A DNA stretch of 52,367 nucleotides, taken from positions 1 to 52,367 of the forward strand of contig PGYB01000027.1 in assembly GCA_002839445.1 (NCBI GenBank), in the 5' to 3' direction. Shown here in pieces: positions 9,260 through 17,606 of this stretch. Positions within the stretch are counted from its first letter, which is position 1. Every line of letters starts with the position of its first letter. Origin of the DNA: Candidatus Riflebacteria bacterium HGW-Riflebacteria-1 (GTDB lineage: Bacteria > Muiribacteriota > Ozemobacteria > Ozemobacterales > Ozemobacteraceae). The notes beneath the pieces are model-generated. The model was not told the DNA's origin. It did not search any database and was given only the letters and a program-made list of their open reading frames with translations. The position numbers and the translations under genes were made by a program.

Positions 9260-9919
9260 TCACATCGAGAGTTTCTCAGATGTAAGAATATCCACTACTT
9301 CGGACCAGTCAGGAATCAACTCTTCAGGCAGCCGGCTTGACTTCGCTCGAATTTCTCCCGAATACTGCGCCGGCGTAGCGTTTTTTTCATAGTCTCTGGT
9401 CTCGTCGAGACGCAGCAGGTCGACTCCTCTGTTGTTCTGCATGCTCAAAACATCGGCTACCTGATCAATTTCATAGGGTTCGACAGTGTTCCAGAAATCG
9501 CGCGTAATTACCAGCACCGGCGGATCCGGCTCGGGATTGAATTGTTCTGCCTCAGCCATAATTACGTAATTATGATTCTTAATTTTGCTGCTCGCAAGAA
9601 GGTAATATAGACTCTGCTGGAAAAACCCCTTGCCGGTTGGGCGCAGGTTGAGGGAATATGACTCGTCGCCGACGAGCTGATTTGTGAGATTTTGATAGCC
9701 GCGCAGGTTGCCACGCAGACGCGAAATTCCTGCGTTAGTTCCGGAGAATGCGGTAGTTTCGGTCAGCAGATTTTCGTGGTATTTGAAAGCGAGCTTTGTC
9801 TGCGAGCTGCCAAGTTGCGAAAGAAGATAAAGTACAGGAACAATAACGGCCACCAGTCCGATGACCATAATTATCGCGATACCTCGTCTATTGCAGATTT
9901 GTCTCATAATTTCTTTCAT
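9260..9919 (-). CDS. PilX/GspK-like minor pilin assembly protein
   Basis: About 219 residues from ATG at 9919 (a TTG one codon upstream is also in frame). The N-terminus is a basic stretch ending RRG followed by a long hydrophobic helix (IAIIMVIGLVAVIVPVLYLLS). This is the arrangement of PilX/GspK-type pseudopilins, which lack the usual Glu+5 of true pilins. The rest is a soluble periplasmic domain without a motif I can name. It follows PilV-like and PilW-like genes in the same order seen in type IV pilus minor-pilin operons, with a 61-bp gap, and is followed closely by the acidic secreted protein. Likely role: initiating or capping a type IV pilus or secretion pseudopilus. Confidence 0.7.
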   Translation of the reverse strand: MKEIMRQICNRRGIAIIMVIGLVAVIVPVLYLLSQLGSSQTKLAFKYHENLLTETTAFSGTNAGISRLRGNLRGYQNLTNQLVGDESYSLNLRPTGKGFFQQSLYYLLASSKIKNHNYVIMAEAEQFNPEPDPPVLVITRDFWNTVEPYEIDQVADVLSMQNNRGVDLLRLDETRDYEKNATPAQYSGEIRAKSSRLPEELIPDWSEVVDILTSEKLSM

Positions 9920-9980
9920 CAATCAGGCAATGTCGTTCAACGCTGTCTAACTATATTTTAGCATGTTATCTGATAATTCG

Positions 9981-10499
9981 TTACTCATTCATCAAATAGA
10001 CGGTCTCAAGGCCAAAGGTTCCCTTTACTTCCATGAAAATATCTATCAGCCTGTTTCCATCGTCACTGGCTGTAAACATTACTTGTGAAATATTTTTTGC
10101 AACAGGATCCGGGTCAATTTCTGGTGACCCGGGGCCGTTAGGAACCTTGCAGCGCCTTATCTCCTGATCTCGCGCAACGTAGTAATAACAGATGATATCA
10201 CCTGAAAAGCTCTTGAAAACTACCTTTGAATCACTGCGCAGCGAATTGTCGGTATTGATTCTCGGAAAAAGTATGCTTCTGGCGGTGCGCAGTTCCTGCA
10301 TCATCGCCCACGAAGCCTGTCTGATTGCCTGCTGGGCATCGCTGACATCAAACAGTCTGCGTTGCTGCTGGCGTTGAATGAAAAACCAGTGGCCGACAAG
10401 CCCCCCGATAAACGCGAGAATAGCCGATGCAACCATGATTTCAACCAGGGTTACGCCGGACCTTTTGCGAGCTTGGTTATAGCGAGGGTACATAAACAT
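9981..10499 (-). CDS. Prepilin-type protein, PilW/GspJ-like
   Basis: 172 residues. A type III signal peptide is present: short basic leader, then RKRSG|VTLVEIMVASAILAFIGG. PilD cleavage is expected after Gly and the conserved Glu is at position +5 of the mature protein. A globular C-terminal domain follows, ending in GTFGLETVYLMNE. The ATG lies inside the 3' end of the upstream PilV-like gene (23-bp overlap), indicating translational coupling. In the known minor-pilin sets (pilV-pilW-pilX) this position is taken by the PilW/GspJ-type subunit. Exported through Sec and assembled in the inner membrane. Confidence 0.8.
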   Translation of the reverse strand: MFMYPRYNQARKRSGVTLVEIMVASAILAFIGGLVGHWFFIQRQQQRRLFDVSDAQQAIRQASWAMMQELRTARSILFPRINTDNSLRSDSKVVFKSFSGDIICYYYVARDQEIRRCKVPNGPGSPEIDPDPVAKNISQVMFTASDDGNRLIDIFMEVKGTFGLETVYLMNE

Positions 10500-10959
10500 A
10501 AAGCCTGTACATCATATCCTTGTTGTTTTCGTTCCAGGTGATGAGAACGCCGACACTTTTGATTTCGTCGCCATCGCCAAAGCTTACATTGCTTACCGAC
10601 AGCGAATAACGAAAATCATGATGTGCCAGATAATTGTAGAAATCAGGCATATCGGCCTGAGTGATTCTTTTGGCTCCGGCGCTGGAACCGGTGTTGTTGA
10701 AAAAAGGACCGAAAAATGATCCGACCGGCGCGTCGCAGAGCGAAATTCCGGGCAATGGAATTTCTTCAATGTCTTCAAAGCGCATCACCATGAGATGCTG
10801 CGAAATTCGCCGCGCCAGACTGTTGGCAAAACTGAAATTGCGGGTTTTGAATACTGCCTGCCCAGCTGTAGAAAACATATTCATGGCGGGTATAAAGATA
10901 GTTATAGCGATGCTCATTGCTATAACTATCTCAAGCAGCGACATGCCAGACTTTTTCAT
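10477..10959 (-). CDS. Prepilin-type protein, PilV/GspI-like
   Basis: 160 residues beginning MKKSG|MSLLEIVIAMSIAITIFIPAMNMF, a canonical short type III signal sequence with Gly at -1 and Glu at +5. The remaining part is a predicted periplasmic domain rich in beta-like residues. The start codon overlaps the stop of the TPR gene by four bases (ATGA), so the TPR protein and this subunit are made from one message. Most likely a minor pilin. Confidence 0.8.
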   Translation of the reverse strand: MKKSGMSLLEIVIAMSIAITIFIPAMNMFSTAGQAVFKTRNFSFANSLARRISQHLMVMRFEDIEEIPLPGISLCDAPVGSFFGPFFNNTGSSAGAKRITQADMPDFYNYLAHHDFRYSLSVSNVSFGDGDEIKSVGVLITWNENNKDMMYRLYVYVPSL

Positions 10960-12485
10960 TGGCGCTGCTCCTTGTTCTCGGCATCAGTTGCGGTTTTCGA
11001 TAAAACAAAAATTCTGTCAGGATACAGTGCCTGATACTCGCTGATAATGGCCTTGGCCTCGTTTTCCTTGCCAGAACCATGCAGAAAATTGGCATATTCA
11101 ATAGCTATCGCCGGGTCTTTATCAAGTTCCAGTTCTCTTTTAAAATGATGTTCTGCAAGTTGATTGTTTTTCTGGGCAGCAGCGATTTTTGCCAGAAGCA
11201 GATTCGCATGCCGGTATGCAGAATCGATCTTGAGAGCCTTTTCAAGCGAGGTTCTTGCGCCTGGATAATCTTTGATGTTAAATCGGCAATAACCGACTCT
11301 ATACAACGCCGGCAGGTGATCTGGTCTTGTCGAAAGGGCGTCTTCGAACAGAATCAGAGCCTCTGAGTAGCGATCGCGGGTCAGATAGAGTTCGCCCATG
11401 CGATAGTCTTTGTCGGCGGCCAGATATTTTTGCGTGATCTGCTCCCTTGTCGCTGAATCAGTCCAATACTTGGGGGCTCGGTCGGGAGCCACTCGCGCAT
11501 ATACTGCTGGCGCAGTATCAGAGATCATCCAGCTGGAAATGCCGGTAGCGATAAGTGCCAGAGTAGTCATAACAAACAATATCAAAAAGGCGGTGCGATT
11601 TGATTCAACCAGATTGACAAGAGATGGCGGCAGAAAGCTTTTTTCCGGGCGTGCAGCAACCGCGGCAGATTTGCGTCGGTCTGGCTGATACCGGGGAGCT
11701 GGCTTTCGGCTGGTTTCTGCCGGCTTATCATTTGCTTGCTTGGCTTCGGCTGGCATGGCTGCCTCTGCTTGATCTGCTGACCTGACCGGCTCCGAGGCTT
11801 GAGCGGGTTCTGTATGTTCTGGTTGTTCGGCAGTTATACCAGCTGTTGTCGCGACAGTTGCTGATGACTGCGTTTCGCCATCAGGTGTCAATGACCGATG
11901 TGCTTCCTGACTCGCAAGAATCTGACAAAATTCAGTAAATGCATCTTTGGTAATAACTGACTGTTCACTTGCAGCAGCTTCTTTAAGCAGCGCACAAACT
12001 TTCTGGGCGTCGCCAGGCCTCACCAGAAAAGAAAGATTGATCAGATCGGCCTGCTGCCATAATCTTGCGCCCAGAAAATACTGAAAAGCCTCGGGAGTGA
12101 GATGCAGCGACGTTCTAGCCGCCAGATAAACTGCTGTTGATCCGCGAAAATCGGGTCTGTACATGCATGGCAGAAGCGATTGAGAAAGGTCGTCAGAAGC
12201 TAGCAGCTTGAGCAGTTGAATTAAGCTCTCATCAGGAACTTTACTGATGACTGATTCGATGACACTCCCAAGCAGGGTGACGCGCTCTGCTGATCTGTCA
12301 GGCGTTTTCAGCACAGCAAGAAGGATGGCGTAAGTATCTGATTTACAGTCAGATTGCAAGAAGTCGGGTGGAGCATCATGAACAAGCTGGCGTAGTTTTA
12401 TCCAGGTAGGCCTGTTTGCCAGCAGGCCAGCTTCATGCAATAAAGCATCAGCCAGTTCATAAAATTTATGTTTGGTCTCTTGCAT
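10956..12485 (-). CDS. TPR-repeat protein with single membrane helix, first gene of the pilin operon
   Basis: 509 residues. The N-terminal about 200 residues are alpha-helical and probably cytoplasmic. A low-complexity Ala/Glu/Pro/Lys linker (about 205-285) leads to one membrane helix (TAFLILFVMTTLALIATGISSWMIS, about 293-318). After that come at least three tetratricopeptide repeats (DYRMGELYLTRDRYSEALILFEDAL, ALYRVGYCRFNIKDYPGARTSLEKAL and the next). The topology places the TPRs outside the cytoplasm, where they could bind pilus or envelope proteins, like PilF/PilW-type pilotins in other systems (inference). It overlaps the PilV-like gene by four bases. No close family recognised. Confidence 0.75.
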   Translation of the reverse strand: MQETKHKFYELADALLHEAGLLANRPTWIKLRQLVHDAPPDFLQSDCKSDTYAILLAVLKTPDRSAERVTLLGSVIESVISKVPDESLIQLLKLLASDDLSQSLLPCMYRPDFRGSTAVYLAARTSLHLTPEAFQYFLGARLWQQADLINLSFLVRPGDAQKVCALLKEAAASEQSVITKDAFTEFCQILASQEAHRSLTPDGETQSSATVATTAGITAEQPEHTEPAQASEPVRSADQAEAAMPAEAKQANDKPAETSRKPAPRYQPDRRKSAAVAARPEKSFLPPSLVNLVESNRTAFLILFVMTTLALIATGISSWMISDTAPAVYARVAPDRAPKYWTDSATREQITQKYLAADKDYRMGELYLTRDRYSEALILFEDALSTRPDHLPALYRVGYCRFNIKDYPGARTSLEKALKIDSAYRHANLLLAKIAAAQKNNQLAEHHFKRELELDKDPAIAIEYANFLHGSGKENEAKAIISEYQALYPDRIFVLSKTATDAENKEQRQ

Positions 12486-12522
12486 TGTGCTAGCCCTTCG
12501 TCACGTATAAACGCAAGAATTA

Positions 12523-12610
12523 ATCGTCATTGCGGGGAGGATACCTGTCCGACGAAGCAATCTCATGGTCATAAGGGTTGCTTCGTCGCTACGCTCATCG
12601 CAATGACGAT
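12523..12610. repeat. MITE/REP-like inverted repeat, 12-bp perfect ends
   Basis: ATCGTCATTGCG (12523-12534) is the exact complement of the sequence at 12599-12610. Inside lie further paired segments, GACGAAGCAATCTC and GGTTGCTTCGTCGC. The whole 88 bp can fold into a long hairpin. It lies upstream of the TPR gene and shares its wording with copies near 4517, 19800 and 30131. Confidence 0.6.
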
Positions 12611-12724
12611 CATTAAACATATAATTCAACTGTGACAGAGGACCGATTGTATGGTCAGTAGAAATAAACATGTGTTCAGTTCATACTAACACAACAACAG
12701 GTGCAGTAAAAGAGCTGGCGAGAT

Positions 12725-13825
12725 TTATTGGCCGATTCCCTTGGCGTAGGAATAGATGTTGCGCGCGTATTGGTCAACGTTCTGACTTCTCGGCACAAAC
12801 AGCTGCTTTGCAATGATTTCTTCCTGGGTGGTCAGCTTGATGCCGAGACACATTTTAAGCTTCAGGCCGTATCGCCGTGTTTCTTTTGGCGCCTTGCTGT
12901 CATTCACAAATGAACTCCACGACTGGTCAAGTCTTTTGGAATAAGGTCCCATATTATATGCGCAACCGGCCATGATTAGCTTGTCGAGGGATGGTTTGCC
13001 GGCAACTTTGCCCTTGTTGAAGATGTTTCCAAAATACTTGGCGCCGCCGGCTATATTCTGTTTTGGATCGCGCGGATTAACGCCCAGGCCTCTGGCTGTA
13101 TTGGGCATAAGCTGCATAAAGCCAAGAGCACCACAGCTGCTGGTTATAATCTGACCATTTGATTTCTGATGTACGCCGGTGCTTTCAATGTAGATTATCG
13201 ACTTTAAAAAGGCTTCTTGAGTTACCTTTTCGCCATACATATTGGTAACATTCGGAAAGTTCCAGCCCTGGGCGATCTGAGTGCCATTAGCGAGCCAACT
13301 TTTGAACTGCGGCGATTTCGAGGTAACCATGCCGCTGATACCGAGTGGTTTTCCGGCTGGTGACGGGACGTTGGAGGTTGGTGTGGTAGTCGCGCTACCG
13401 GTGGTTCCGGCGGTAGTAGAGCTGCCGGGCAGGCTAAGGCCGGCAGGCAGAGGTGGTCTGATTGCCGGGTCGATTTTGATGTACATTTTCAACAGGCGGT
13501 TGGTGAGATCGATAAGCTTGAGTCTTATCTGCACAACCTGTGATTTAACAGCATTAAGGCTGCCATTTTTCATGAATTTTGCCGGATTAGCAGCCATCTG
13601 TTTTGTCAGAGTGCTGTATTTGGTCCTTGTTGCGGCCAGCAGTGCCAGAGCGCGCCGCAGCTCATCAAGTGAAGAGTCATCATTGTCGTAAACCTGACCA
13701 GCCACCAGACTGTCAGCGCTTGTACCAATAACCACGACAGATGTATCAAAAGGCGACGAAGCGCTTAATGAGCTGGTAACAAGGAACGTAAGAACAGCAA
13801 CGAATCCGAGTGTTCGAAGATTCAT
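12725..13825 (-). CDS. Secreted lytic transglycosylase (SLT domain)
   Basis: 366 residues with a signal peptide (MNLRTLGFVAVLTFLVTSSLSA). A helical N-terminal region and a Thr/Gly/Pro-rich linker (about 140-165) precede a C-terminal SLT domain. The domain shows the catalytic Glu in YIESTG, then GALGFMQLMPNTARGLG, NIAGGAKYF and AYNMGP, which are the family motifs in the correct order. It cleaves the glycan strands of peptidoglycan in the periplasm. The ATG has GGAGAG seven bases upstream. It stands alone between the repeat upstream of the TPR gene and the divergent exporter gene. Such enzymes often open the wall for envelope-spanning machines, which fits the nearby pilin genes (inference). Confidence 0.9.
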   Translation of the reverse strand: MNLRTLGFVAVLTFLVTSSLSASSPFDTSVVVIGTSADSLVAGQVYDNDDSSLDELRRALALLAATRTKYSTLTKQMAANPAKFMKNGSLNAVKSQVVQIRLKLIDLTNRLLKMYIKIDPAIRPPLPAGLSLPGSSTTAGTTGSATTTPTSNVPSPAGKPLGISGMVTSKSPQFKSWLANGTQIAQGWNFPNVTNMYGEKVTQEAFLKSIIYIESTGVHQKSNGQIITSSCGALGFMQLMPNTARGLGVNPRDPKQNIAGGAKYFGNIFNKGKVAGKPSLDKLIMAGCAYNMGPYSKRLDQSWSSFVNDSKAPKETRRYGLKLKMCLGIKLTTQEEIIAKQLFVPRSQNVDQYARNIYSYAKGIGQ

Positions 13826-13976
13826 GATATCTCTCCACGCATAACAGTTAAATAATATACTGATTATACATGAAAAAGTTTGATTCAGGTCATTAAACCG
13901 CTATTTTTTAGCGGTACTGCAATTAACAATGTCAGAGGAAGTTGTTTGTCGCTGAAAGTATAATGTGGGGGCAGTC

Positions 13977-13987
13977 TGTGCTATAAT
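13977..13987 (+). promoter_or_regulatory. Extended -10 element for the SMR exporter gene
   Basis: TGTGCTATAAT has a perfect TATAAT at 13982-13987 with the TGN extension. The expected transcript start is near 13994, giving a leader of about 25 bases to the GTG start. No good -35 is visible. A second TATAAT lies at 13959-13964. Confidence 0.5.
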
Positions 13988-14018
13988 GGCCTGAACAGTA
14001 ATTTTCAGGAGAAAACAA

Positions 14019-14333
14019 GTGCCTTGGCTGATATTAATCATAGCAGGATGTTTTGAAGTACTCTGGGCGTTGGGTTTGAAGTCTTCTGAAGGCTTCACCC
14101 GTCTGGGACCTTCCGTGTTCACCGTAATAACACTCTTTCTCAGCCTCTTTTTGCTTTCAGTGGCATTGCGAAATATCCCAATTGGCACAGCATACGCGGC
14201 ATGGACAAGCATCGGCGCTCTCGGAACCGCTATTGCCGGAGTTATGCTCTATAACGAACCAATTGGTTTTGTAAAAGTAGCATGCCTGTTAATGATTCTC
14301 GGCGGTGTTGCCGGCTTGCGCCTGATCAGCTGA
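14019..14333 (+). CDS. gdx: SMR-family exporter, SugE/Gdx type (guanidinium exporter)
   Basis: 104 residues and four membrane helices. The essential membrane Glu is at position 13 (GCFEVLWALGLK), and the GTAYAAWTSIGALGTAIAG motif typical of the SugE/Gdx branch is present. Proteins of this subgroup export guanidinium in exchange for protons as dual-topology dimers in the inner membrane; the EmrE branch exports quaternary ammonium drugs. The GTG start has AGGAG seven bases upstream. I looked for a guanidine riboswitch upstream and did not find one, so the substrate assignment rests on the protein only. It is a single gene, divergent from the transglycosylase and convergent with the hydrogenase unit. 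Confidence 0.85.
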   Translation: MPWLILIIAGCFEVLWALGLKSSEGFTRLGPSVFTVITLFLSLFLLSVALRNIPIGTAYAAWTSIGALGTAIAGVMLYNEPIGFVKVACLLMILGGVAGLRLIS

Positions 14334-14353
14334 TTTATCGAGGCCATACAGTT

Positions 14354-14602
14354 TCAGCAACAGATAGATCGGCTCGTAAGTTTTTTTAACTCTTCGACAA
14401 GAGAAGCTTCGTCAAAAGTTTCGGCTTGCACAAAAAAACCAAGATCACCATTCTCGTAGACCAGTTGTGAAGGCAGAACTTTTTCGACGCCGGCGCCGGT
14501 TATGAATGACCAGCGCCGGCCGAGTTTACGGCATTGCCATATTCTTATCTGATATGCGTTTGCAAGCCTTTCGAGGTCAAATGTAGAGATCTCGTTCGCC
14601 AT
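14354..14602 (-). CDS. 82-aa protein overlapping hydG
   Basis: 82 residues, acidic, no membrane segment, ending in CC. The start codon lies 26 bases inside the 3' end of hydG, so it is made from the same message and probably translationally coupled. I do not recognise a family. The sequence (FDLERLANAYQIRIWQCRKLGRRWSFITGAG) looks like a compact alpha/beta fold. The overlap with hydG suggests a role in hydrogenase maturation or its control, but nothing in the sequence proves it. Confidence 0.65.
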   Translation of the reverse strand: MANEISTFDLERLANAYQIRIWQCRKLGRRWSFITGAGVEKVLPSQLVYENGDLGFFVQAETFDEASLVEELKKLTSRSICC

Positions 14603-16103
14603 TGATGATCCTTTCGTAGTAGCTCATGGTCAGATCATACAACTTTTTGCTGAATATAGTTGGCGTCTGTTTTTTGACCTCATCGATTTCTTTGCGAATA
14701 ACTGCTTCGCCTGCTTTTTTCGTTTCCTCGCTGGCGAAATCGTCGAGCCATTCGCGATAGGTCAAAATTGCATTAAGCTTGCAAAAGTGCTTTTCATGCC
14801 CTTTTTTGAGCATATCCATGATCTGGTCACCAGTGCGCCCGCATCGATAGCCCGCCGTGCAGAAAGAAGTTATCACGCCGCGTCTGGCAAGATCGAGAAT
14901 AAGTTCTTCGAGCGACCTGGTGTCGCCGAGCATAAACTGCTGTTCGTCGATGTTCTGCTTACCGGTATTTTTTGCATAGCCACCGATGCCGATTACGGTA
15001 GAAGCGTCAGTTTGCGTGCAACCGACAAAGAGCACGTCGTCACGTATTTCTCTTTTTTCGCGGGCGGTAATAATCAGCCCTGTATAAGGAACCGCGAGAC
15101 GTATCAGTGTGACGATTTTTTTGAAATCTTCGTCTGAAACAAAGTGTTTTTGATGATCAGGTTGCTTGAACAGCGGCGAATCACTGGCCGGGGTAATTCT
15201 TGGAAAAGAGATCGTATGCGGGCCAACACCAAATTTTTCTTCGAGCTCATGAGCGTGATAGAGCAGGCCCATGACCTCGAAACGCCAGTCATAAAGGCCA
15301 AAAAGGCAGCCGATGGCAACATCGTCGATTCCGGCTTTGTAGGCGCGATGATGAACATAAAGGCGCCACTGATAATTGCCTTTAACTGTATTGGCAGGGT
15401 GCAGTTTACGGTAGGTTTCGTGGTGATAAGTTTCCTGAAAAACCTGATAGGTGCCGATGCCTACCTCGTGCAGTTTGCGCAGGTCGTCCACACAAAGCGG
15501 CGCAGCATTTACGTTGACGCGGCGTATTTCGCTGTGGCCTTTTCGCGTTTTTACGCTGACTTCATAGATGCTCTTTATTGCTTCGGCAATGTAATTGGCG
15601 TCACTGTCGGGGTGCTCACCAAAGACTGCGATGACACGCTTGTGACCAATTCTGCCAGCAATAGCTTCGGCTTCGGCTTTAATCTGATCCATGCTGAGGC
15701 GTTCACGCTTTTCGTGAACATTGTCACTGCGAAAGCCGCAATACATACAATTGTTGACACAATGATTACTGCAATAAACCGGTGCAAAGGTGATAATGCG
15801 GTTGTCATAAATTTTATGCTTGATGCGGGCAGCCATTTCATACATTTCCTGCCATACTGCCGGATCTTTAACTTTAATGAGAGTTGCGAGTTCTACAGGA
15901 TCAAGGGTTTTAATAGCAAAGGATTTGGCCAGAATTTCGCGCACGCGCTCTAATGAAGGCTCCTGGCTTGAATTCAACTGTTCCCATATTTTGTCGTCGT
16001 CAATAAAATCTTTGCCGTCGACCAGATACGGCTCGTATTCTTCTGGCTTTATAACCTGGTTAACCCATGCAGTCGCAGGAATTTTTTCGTTAATTGAATG
16101 CAT
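14577..16103 (-). CDS. hydG: [FeFe]-hydrogenase H-cluster maturation radical SAM enzyme HydG
   Basis: 508 residues. The radical SAM Cys motif is C115-x3-C119-x2-C122 within NHCVNNCMYCGFRSDN, followed by the HydG/ThiH-type core. Near the C-terminus it has the second cluster region, SFCTAGYRCGRTGDQ...HFCK, which distinguishes HydG from ThiH. HydG lyses tyrosine to give the CO and cyanide ligands of the H-cluster, acting with HydE and HydF, which are not in this window. The ATG has AGGGGGC seven bases upstream. It follows the TM1266-type regulator by 27 bp and overlaps an 82-aa gene, forming a three-gene unit. The host must therefore make or consume H2 with an [FeFe]-hydrogenase, which implies anaerobic metabolism. 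Confidence 0.95.
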   Translation of the reverse strand: MHSINEKIPATAWVNQVIKPEEYEPYLVDGKDFIDDDKIWEQLNSSQEPSLERVREILAKSFAIKTLDPVELATLIKVKDPAVWQEMYEMAARIKHKIYDNRIITFAPVYCSNHCVNNCMYCGFRSDNVHEKRERLSMDQIKAEAEAIAGRIGHKRVIAVFGEHPDSDANYIAEAIKSIYEVSVKTRKGHSEIRRVNVNAAPLCVDDLRKLHEVGIGTYQVFQETYHHETYRKLHPANTVKGNYQWRLYVHHRAYKAGIDDVAIGCLFGLYDWRFEVMGLLYHAHELEEKFGVGPHTISFPRITPASDSPLFKQPDHQKHFVSDEDFKKIVTLIRLAVPYTGLIITAREKREIRDDVLFVGCTQTDASTVIGIGGYAKNTGKQNIDEQQFMLGDTRSLEELILDLARRGVITSFCTAGYRCGRTGDQIMDMLKKGHEKHFCKLNAILTYREWLDDFASEETKKAGEAVIRKEIDEVKKQTPTIFSKKLYDLTMSYYERIINGERDLYI

Positions 16104-16130
16104 ATTTTGCCCCCTGTTGTCATAGTCAAA

Positions 16131-16409
16131 TCATGTTCGTGTCAAAACGGTCTTGACGCTGACATCTGGGAGTTGACCGATTTTTCCGGTCATGGCACCG
16201 ATTTCTTCATTGGTTCCGTCAACAATCAAAGAAACGACCGAAACGCCCCGCTCTTTGTAAGGGAGGCCCATTCGGCCAACTATGATCCCGGAATATTCGT
16301 GAAGCAGCGTATTAAAATCACTGAAGGACCGGTCAGGGTTCTTTAGTATCACTGCCACAACGCCAAGGCGGCGCTTATCCGGCGCATTTTCTGAAGAATC
16401 GTTGCTCAT
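16131..16409 (-). CDS. TM1266-family iron-only hydrogenase system regulator
   Basis: 92 residues. The core RLGVVAVILKNPDRSFSDFNTLLHEYSGIIVGRMGLPYKERGVSVVSLIVDG is the ACT-like/NikR-C-like fold of the TM1266 family, which is encoded with hydrogenase maturases in many anaerobes. There is no separate DNA-binding segment, as usual for the family, so the regulatory mechanism is not settled. The start has GGAG with a standard spacing. First gene of the unit with hydG, behind the promoter at 16492-16519. Confidence 0.9.
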   Translation of the reverse strand: MSNDSSENAPDKRRLGVVAVILKNPDRSFSDFNTLLHEYSGIIVGRMGLPYKERGVSVVSLIVDGTNEEIGAMTGKIGQLPDVSVKTVLTRT

Positions 16410-16491
16410 TTTTTTCTCCTCGGTGTCAGGCCTTTAGCCCTCCAACTCAGATACGGCAGACAAAGCGAAAATTATCACAAAGTCTGTTATT

Positions 16492-16519
16492 ATTATAACT
16501 CGTTTACAAATTATTGCAA
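16492..16519 (-). promoter_or_regulatory. Sigma-70-type promoter of the hydrogenase maturation unit
   Basis: On the minus strand TTGCAA (16514-16519) and a perfect TATAAT (16492-16497) are separated by 16 bp, located about 80 bp upstream of the regulator start. The surrounding sequence is AT-rich and lies after the sppA terminator, so the unit has its own promoter. Confidence 0.65.
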
Positions 16520-16552
16520 GCACTTTGCCACGAAAAATTGGCGTATGTTAAC

Positions 16553-16602
16553 TGGCGTAAAAAAACATGGCTGTTCGTTGGTGAAACAGCCATGTTTTAG
16601 GG
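16553..16602 (-). terminator. Intrinsic terminator of sppA
   Basis: An 11-bp perfect stem, ACATGGCTGTT (16565-16575) with AACAGCCATGT (16585-16595), is followed on the minus strand by seven T. It lies directly after the sppA stop and before the hydrogenase promoter. Confidence 0.85.
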
Positions 16603-16613
16603 CTTACAGAAGC

Positions 16614-17594
16614 TTATTTGAAGAGCAGAACTGGTGTTATGCCGTTCAATAGAAGATTGCGAATTTCTGAGCGCAGGGCCGGCACACCTGAGCTCATTGA
16701 ACTCATTTCAGAGATGATTTCCGAAATTCCCTTCTGGGTAACGCGTTTAACCAGAGCGGCATTATCAATTTTGGCCATTTCACAAGCTTCGGCGATCGCG
16801 TCTTCACGATAACCGATCGCGTCGATAAGACCGAGCTCTTTTGCACGAGCAGCAGTAAAGATACCGCCGTCAGCTATTTTGATAACTTCTTCGCGGCGTA
16901 ATTTGCGGCTTTCGCTTACTATGTCAATAAAGCGATCATATATGCTGTTGATGATGGTCATCAGCATTTCACGCTCTTCGGGCGTGATTTCTTTGAAAGG
17001 CGAAAGCACGTCTTTCATCGGGGTTTTTTCAGACTTCAGGGTAACTGCCTTGAGCCCGACTTTTTTGGCCAGTTCTTCGAGATTCATTGCCTGCATGAGA
17101 ACGCCGATGCTGCCAATGATCGAGGTTGGGTGCGCCACGATTCTGCCCGCGGCGCAGGCGACATAATAAGCGCCAGAAGCGCCCATGGTGCCGATGATCG
17201 CGACTACCGGCTTTTTGGTTTCGCGCTGAATTTTTTTCAACTGCTGGTAGACGATGTCGCTGGCGGTTACTTCGCCGCCTGGCGAGTTGATTTCGAGAAG
17301 TATCGCCTTGACAGCTTTGCGCTTGCGCACGACTTCAAGATCTTTTCGCAGGTTTTCGAAAAGATCTTTTTCGATTTTGAACGGCATGCCCTCTTCGCTG
17401 TCAGCCTCTTGAATAACGCCTTTAATTTTGATAAGAAGAATCTCATCTTTGGCAGACTCGTCGCCATCGACGAATTTTACGCGGATAGCTTTTTTGGCAT
17501 CGGATCCACCAAACAAGCTGAACAAACCCTGCGCTGGCAATGAATTTGCACAACACAAAGTGATCAGTAGCACTAGTGACAAAACTTTTTTCAT
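16614..17594 (-). CDS. sppA: Signal peptide peptidase SppA (single-domain, 36 kDa type)
   Basis: 326 residues with an N-terminal signal or anchor segment (MKKVLSLVLLITLCCANSLPA). The S49 protease core follows. It has EINSPGGEVTASD, the nucleophile Ser in MGASGAYYVACAA, and the general-base Lys in the LKSEKTPMKDVLSPFK region, as in bacterial short SppA. It degrades cleaved signal peptides and other membrane-embedded peptides at the periplasmic face. The start has GGGAG at good spacing, only 12 bp after the stop of the upstream oxidoreductase gene, so the two are co-transcribed. A strong terminator follows. Confidence 0.92.
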   Translation of the reverse strand: MKKVLSLVLLITLCCANSLPAQGLFSLFGGSDAKKAIRVKFVDGDESAKDEILLIKIKGVIQEADSEEGMPFKIEKDLFENLRKDLEVVRKRKAVKAILLEINSPGGEVTASDIVYQQLKKIQRETKKPVVAIIGTMGASGAYYVACAAGRIVAHPTSIIGSIGVLMQAMNLEELAKKVGLKAVTLKSEKTPMKDVLSPFKEITPEEREMLMTIINSIYDRFIDIVSESRKLRREEVIKIADGGIFTAARAKELGLIDAIGYREDAIAEACEMAKIDNAALVKRVTQKGISEIISEMSSMSSGVPALRSEIRNLLLNGITPVLLFK

Positions 17595-17606
17595 ATAAGT
17601 CTCCCG

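Noticed and set aside
13850..14018. Guanidine riboswitch upstream of the SMR exporter
   Set aside because: No ACGR double hairpin, ykkC-type core or guanidine-III pseudoknot could be found; only AT-rich sequence with -10-like boxes.
15144..15953. 269-aa plus-strand frame opposite hydG
   Set aside because: hydG on the other strand is unequivocal; the antisense frame has no motif or ribosome site.
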